Assembly (NCBI GenBank): GCA_028700875.1
Contig: JAQVRW010000024.1
Coordinates: 1 to 16,078, forward strand
Source: Candidatus Zixiibacteriota bacterium
Lineage (GTDB): Bacteria > Zixibacteria > MSB-5A5 > GN15 > JAAZOE01
Length of the DNA: 16,078 nt
Direction of reading: 5' to 3'
The position numbers and the translations under genes were made by a program. Positions 13,447-16,078 of the stretch are shown here, one piece after another. The notes under the pieces are model-generated. The model had not been told where the DNA came from. It made no database searches and saw only the letters and a program-made list of their open reading frames with translations. Positions within the stretch are counted from its first letter, which is position 1, and the number at the start of each line of letters is the position of its first letter.

Positions 13447-13719
13447 TCAAAGACAGTGTATCACGACGGCAGCGAGGCCACAGGTCACTCCTACTATGAA
13501 GAACGCGAGTCCTATGAGATGGAGCCGGAACCCGCCCCTCAGCCAGAGATCTCTCTTGCCGGCAAGACCGAAAGGCCACAAGGGATTGAAACCTGATCGT
13601 GACCAAGGTTTGTCGAGCCACAGGGCGGCGATGCCATTCGTGCGGCGACGATAACCTAACAATATCAAAACAATGCCCGCGCTCAATGTGATAACCTGCA
13701 CAACTCGGAGATATACCAT
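13447..13719 (-). CDS. Small two-helix membrane protein, family 1 (partner of lipoprotein B)
   Basis: 90 residues: helix 1 (VVQVITLSAGIVLILLG), an Arg/Trp-rich loop (YRRRTNGIAALWLDKPWSRS, then PLWPFGLAGKRDLWLRGG), and helix 2 (LIGLAFFIVGVTCGLAAVVI). ATG 13719 lies 10 bp after the lipoprotein B stop. Its ribosome binding site AGGA overlaps that TAG stop (TAGGA), which suggests coupled translation. The GKR-x-x-W-x-R-x-G-x...IG block matches the protein after lipoprotein A (4311-4562). The repeated lipoprotein / two-helix pairing suggests the two products work together, for example as toxin-like domain and immunity or export partner (inference). Confidence 0.72.
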   Translation of the reverse strand: MVYLRVVQVITLSAGIVLILLGYRRRTNGIAALWLDKPWSRSGFNPLWPFGLAGKRDLWLRGGFRLHLIGLAFFIVGVTCGLAAVVIHCL

Positions 13720-13729
13720 TTCTCATTTC

Positions 13730-14629
13730 CTAGTCGAAGATGGCACCTAAAATCCCCGCAAGGCCACACGCCAATGATACGCCTGCCGCGGGAACGCAAA
13801 CTACAGTCCACGGACCGGGTGGGAAGAAACACGACACACTGACCACGGCAGCTATATCTCCAATAATTCCACAACCCGCAAGCGTCGGCGCGACGATCAC
13901 TTCTCCGTCGAGAATATGACGACGAAGGAATCCGTTGTCAAGCATTAATTGTTCCGTGACGTCCGCATCCATGTTGTCCCTAAGGCTTGCGCCATCGCCA
14001 AGAAATTCCATCATCGAGGTATAGCGCTGGAGCAACTGCTCCTCATACGCTGAAAGCTCACGAGTTGGCGATTGGCTAAATTCCGTGAATAGGCTAACTG
14101 CCAAATCGACTTCTTCGTAGCTGGCGAATTCAATGGCATGCGTATTGCCATTGAGACTGAGATCAAGAGCTACCCCTGGCCCGTTTCTCGTATAAATGAC
14201 TTCGATACGATCTTGAGATGTCCACACTGCCTGAAGTACCTGATTTTCGCTCTGAAGAGAAAAATCGTACCCGAAAATCGGTTGTCCTTCTTGATCGTAT
14301 AACACGACGCCCAGCATGGTCAGGGGAATCGCCAAATGCCGTTCAACCGGATCATTCCCATCATGCCAGTACCGGAAGTGAACTATGCTGCTGTCTGTGC
14401 GTCGCTCAATCGATAGGATTTCGACAGTGGCCCCGTTTGGCAGTGTGCTAGTGTACACAGGTGCAACTTGGGGATATCCGGTAGGCAGTTCGTCTTGACA
14501 AAGTCCGGCGTTCACATCCGTAGTCACGACATTGGTTCCGCCAATGCCGATTGGGCTAGTCTTTTCTGAGCAACCGCCCGTCAAACTCGCGAGCAAAGCC
14601 GCCATGAGTATTGCACATAACTTGCGCAT
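13730..14629 (-). CDS. Lipoprotein B with hydrophobic Gly/Cys C-terminal domain (bacteriocin-like)
   Basis: 299 residues: lipoprotein signal (RKLCAILMAALLASLTGGC, Cys20), then a beta-rich domain with TSTLPNGATVEI and FGYDF, a helical part with LSAYEEQLLQR, and a C-terminal hydrophobic domain at about 250-299 with four Cys (LAGCGIIGD...SVSCFFPPGPWTVVCVPAAG...LACG). The order and motifs match lipoprotein A, though identity is low. The protein ends right after the hydrophobic domain (IFD, TAG). ATG 14629 has GGAG in an AAAAGGAGAGAG stretch upstream. R3 lies upstream. Compared with lipoprotein A it lacks half of the cysteines and the 35-residue tail. The resemblance to halocin-C8-type or similar leaderless hydrophobic peptides is my inference. 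Confidence 0.75.
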   Translation of the reverse strand: MRKLCAILMAALLASLTGGCSEKTSPIGIGGTNVVTTDVNAGLCQDELPTGYPQVAPVYTSTLPNGATVEILSIERRTDSSIVHFRYWHDGNDPVERHLAIPLTMLGVVLYDQEGQPIFGYDFSLQSENQVLQAVWTSQDRIEVIYTRNGPGVALDLSLNGNTHAIEFASYEEVDLAVSLFTEFSQSPTRELSAYEEQLLQRYTSMMEFLGDGASLRDNMDADVTEQLMLDNGFLRRHILDGEVIVAPTLAGCGIIGDIAAVVSVSCFFPPGPWTVVCVPAAGVSLACGLAGILGAIFD

Positions 14630-14887
14630 AACTCTCTCCTTTTTTCAAAGTGATGAAATTCATACAGCTCTGAGGTTTTGGAAATCCAGTTTACTATCTT
14701 TGATGGTAGATCACCCAGGGAGGCGCACGACTCGCACTAACGGCAAGAGGCGTCGCAACAACCATAAACTGCTTGTATGACTTCTTCATTCTTTTTCCAC
14801 CGGGGCAGACCGGTGGCCCGCCCCGACTCGTTACGAGCAATGGTGTCCAGGTGCCCGTCAACTCCATCTCCTTTACCCTTTTGTTCC

Positions 14888-14922
14888 GGGGCCGACCGGC
14901 TCCCCACGAACCGGTCAGCCCC
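14888..14922 (-). promoter_or_regulatory. R3 leader hairpin
   Basis: GGGGCCGACCGG pairs with CCGGTCAGCCCC at 11 of 12 positions around an 11-nt loop, corresponding in place to the R1 and R2 hairpins. The leader between it and lipoprotein B (14630-14887) shows no gene I can support. Confidence 0.5.
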
Positions 14923-15022
14923 GACTTACGGAAAGGAGGATATCCCGTGACCGTCGTCCCCACAGTCACACGATCTATGCGAAAGGTGAAAAGTCCCGGT
15001 GCTCGCAACCGAAAAACGTGCA

Positions 15023-15038
15023 TACAAGCGGCGTGCCG
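15023..15038 (-). promoter_or_regulatory. Sigma-54-like promoter of R3 (for lipoprotein B)
   Basis: The minus strand reads CGGCACG-CCGC-TTGTA. Here the N4 spacer (CCGC) differs completely from AAAG in R1 and R2, while GGCACG and TTGTA are kept. That is the pattern expected if the flanks are the functional parts. Predicted leader about 380 nt. Confidence 0.45.
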
Positions 15039-15055
15039 AAACGAGGCCGCAAGCG

Positions 15056-15098
15056 ATAATGTTTTGTAAGGCACTGGTATATATTATGATATGACTAT
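15056..15098. repeat. 43-bp AT-rich core, copy 3 (R3)
   Basis: One difference from copy 1 (ATAATG for ATAATA at the left end), although the two lie 8.7 kb apart and most of the surrounding DNA has diverged. It lies 17 bp from the sigma-54-like element. Confidence 0.9.
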
Positions 15099-15127
15099 CC
15101 GATGCCCGGCGGCAATCCCGATTGCGA

Positions 15128-15256
15128 ACGTCATGCGAGGGATGATTTACGAGTTGATTTACGAATTTCGTAAATGGTATAATAAGGCGCTTGCGCCGCA
15201 TGCGGTTAGCCACTCGTAAATAAAAGTCAGAATTCGTAGATTCGTAGAAATGAAAT
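15128..15256. repeat. 129-bp repeat with TTTACGAA boxes, copy in R3
   Basis: Partner of 13091-13219. Boxes: TTTACGAG 15146-15153, TTTACGAA 15158-15165, the reverse half of ATTTACGAATTTCGTAAAT at 15167-15175, and CTCGTAAA 15213-15220. On the plus strand TTGATT (15154-15159), an 18-bp spacer and TATAAT (15178-15183) also form a possible sigma-70 promoter overlapping the dyad; TATAAT is kept in both copies, the -35 only here. Confidence 0.85.
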
Positions 15257-15354
15257 ATCCCCGCCCCGGCAATCGCATGCGACCGTCAAAAAGGCGCGAC
15301 CGGGGCGCCTAATGCCGGGGTCAACAGCCCTCCCCGGAAAGGGCCAAAAACGGC

Positions 15355-15383
15355 TTGACCGGCCAACACGGGGTCGCTATATT
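15355..15383 (+). promoter_or_regulatory. Sigma-70 promoter of the phosphatidyltransferase gene
   Basis: TTGACC (15355-15360), a 17-bp spacer and TATATT (15378-15383). Transcription from about 15390 would leave a 36-nt leader to the TTG start at 15426 and rules out use of an in-frame ATG at 15312. Confidence 0.7.
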
Positions 15384-15425
15384 CCACCCCTTGAAGCGCA
15401 GGTTAAGGTATTTATAGGACTAATT

Positions 15426-16019
15426 TTGCATCAAAGCCGACGACAGTTCTACGAGGAAACCTCCACTCATCTGGGCGTCTACTGCCTGAAACTGGGCCTG
15501 ACCCCCAACTTCCTGACCGGGGTGTCGCTTCTCTGCGCCCTCGCCTCCGGACTTCTCTTCTGGCAAAAGTATCTGATCTGGGGTCTGGTCTTCATGCTGC
15601 TGAACTCCCTGACAGACATGCTTGATGGCGCTACCGCCCGCGCGGGCAAAATGGGCACGGTCTTTGGCGGCATCCTCGATCATGTCTCCGACCGGTACGG
15701 GGAATTCTTCATCCTGGCCGGCATCGGCCTTTCCGGTCTGGCTCACCATGGCTGGGCGCTTTTCGCGCTCTTCGGCATGCTGATCGCCTCCTACACCAGG
15801 GCGGCCGCCGAATCGATCGGCAACCTTCCTTCCTGCGCCGTCGGCATCATGGGCCGGCTGGAAAAATTCATCATCATCGTCGCCGGTGTGCTTCTGGAAT
15901 ACTTTATCCCCCATCACAATTTTCTGGATTACTGCCTCATCGCCGTCGGGGCGGCGTCGATCATCACTTCCATCCAGCGGCTGGTGTATGCCGCGCGGGA
16001 ACTGAAAAAAAGACAATAG
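15426..16019 (+). CDS. CDP-alcohol phosphatidyltransferase family membrane protein
   Basis: 197 residues with about six membrane helices. It carries the complete family motif: D64xxD67G68xxA71R72 (LTDMLDGATARAGKMG), then GGILDHVSD with Asp85 and Asp89, the metal-binding aspartates that transfer a phosphatidyl group from CDP-diacylglycerol to an alcohol. The N-terminal GLTPNFLTG is also typical. The acceptor (glycerol phosphate, inositol phosphate or other) cannot be decided; neither pgsA nor another symbol is secure. The start is TTG 15426: AGGA lies six bases upstream, the consensus promoter at 15355 would place the start of transcription at about 15390, and the family normally begins close to this point. 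It is followed one base after the stop by a kinase-like gene, which suggests an operon. Confidence 0.88.
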   Translation: MHQSRRQFYEETSTHLGVYCLKLGLTPNFLTGVSLLCALASGLLFWQKYLIWGLVFMLLNSLTDMLDGATARAGKMGTVFGGILDHVSDRYGEFFILAGIGLSGLAHHGWALFALFGMLIASYTRAAAESIGNLPSCAVGIMGRLEKFIIIVAGVLLEYFIPHHNFLDYCLIAVGAASIITSIQRLVYAARELKKRQ

Positions 16020-16020
16020 C

Positions 16021-16078
16021 ATGATTATCGCTCTGGGAAACCCGGTTTACGATTACATCGAAACCAAAAAGATAAAAA
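16021..16078 (+). CDS. N-terminus of a probable PfkB/ribokinase-family kinase (partial)
   Basis: Only 19 codons are inside the window: MIIALGNPVYDYIETKKIK. An opening strand followed by GNPVYDYI is typical of ribokinase/PfkB-type sugar kinases (usually GNpxxD), in which the first strand leads into a substrate-binding Asp. The ATG comes one base after the TAG of the phosphatidyltransferase, so the two genes are likely co-transcribed, although no strong ribosome binding site is visible. With so little sequence the assignment is tentative. Confidence 0.5.
   Translation, partial: MIIALGNPVYDYIETKKIK

Noticed and set aside
14694..14789. Minus-strand 31-residue ORF (MKKSYKQFMVVATPLAVSAS...) in the leader of lipoprotein B.
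   Set aside because: Only a weak GGTGG ribosome binding site and no counterpart in the R1 or R2 leaders.
5545..15310. Integron-like cassette array (same-strand small genes with repeats between).
   Set aside because: The repeat modules are over 350 bp, differ from attC sites in structure, and no integrase is seen. Several genes have their own promoters.
1..16078. CRISPR arrays, tRNA or rRNA genes, transposase genes.
   Set aside because: None found: no regularly spaced repeat-spacer pattern, no cloverleaf-type sequence recognised, no IS-type ORFs.

Overview
The window is one stretch of a bacterial chromosome of about 55-60% GC. It is framed by conserved genes: the 3' end of gyrB and a macrodomain gene on the left, and a CDP-alcohol phosphatidyltransferase followed by the first codons of a probable PfkB-type sugar kinase on the right. 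Between them, about 14 kb is almost entirely on the minus strand and is accessory in character: small membrane proteins, lipoproteins, a peptide-type M50 metalloprotease, an ankyrin lipoprotein, a sigma-54 activator, and unusually repeat-rich, hairpin-rich intergenic DNA. The mix of genes and the dispersed 'CATTCTGAACGAAGCGAAG' repeat suggest an uncultured environmental Gram-negative lineage (Zixibacteria or another FCB-type or deltaproteobacterial relative). That placement is inference only.

Layout. 1-1150: gyrB end, terminator, macrodomain gene. 1164-1820: alpha/beta hydrolase (minus). 1952-5499: a minus-strand run that begins with lipoprotein A (5499) and continues through seven small or medium membrane proteins to a CPBP-family protein. 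The small proteins fall into two paralogous two-helix families. 5500-6511: non-coding control region R1. 6512-8979: a small secreted protein and a TPR-AAA+ sigma-54 activator whose Fis-type HTH is cut off by an in-frame TAG. 9406-11040: ankyrin-repeat lipoprotein with its own promoter. 11181-12612: M50 protease with a PqqD/RRE-like N-terminus, followed by a 53-residue aromatic peptide with a near-ideal ribosome binding site. 12613-13446: control region R2. 13447-14629: lipoprotein B (paralogue of A) and its two-helix partner. 14630-15354: control region R3. 15355-16078: promoter, phosphatidyltransferase and kinase start.

Main idea. R1, R2 and R3 are three copies of one control module, each upstream (on the minus strand) of lipoprotein A, the M50/peptide pair, and lipoprotein B. 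In the direction of transcription each module has facing TTTACGNA boxes, about 48 bp, an AT-rich 43-bp core (38-42 of 43 identical), exactly 17 bp, a sigma-54-like promoter GGCAC(G/A)-N4-TTGTA, and about 85-90 nt after the predicted start a leader hairpin of conserved position but changed sequence. The only candidate activator in view is encoded directly beside R1. The three units may form one regulon. Lipoproteins A and B end in a Gly/Ala/Cys-rich hydrophobic domain reminiscent of halocin-C8-type bacteriocins, and each is followed by a two-helix protein that could be its partner or immunity factor. A peptide-type M50 protease and a CPBP protein, both families known from bacteriocin loci, complete a plausible sigma-54-controlled secreted-peptide system. 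This reading is a hypothesis. The gene families and the repeat architecture are visible directly.
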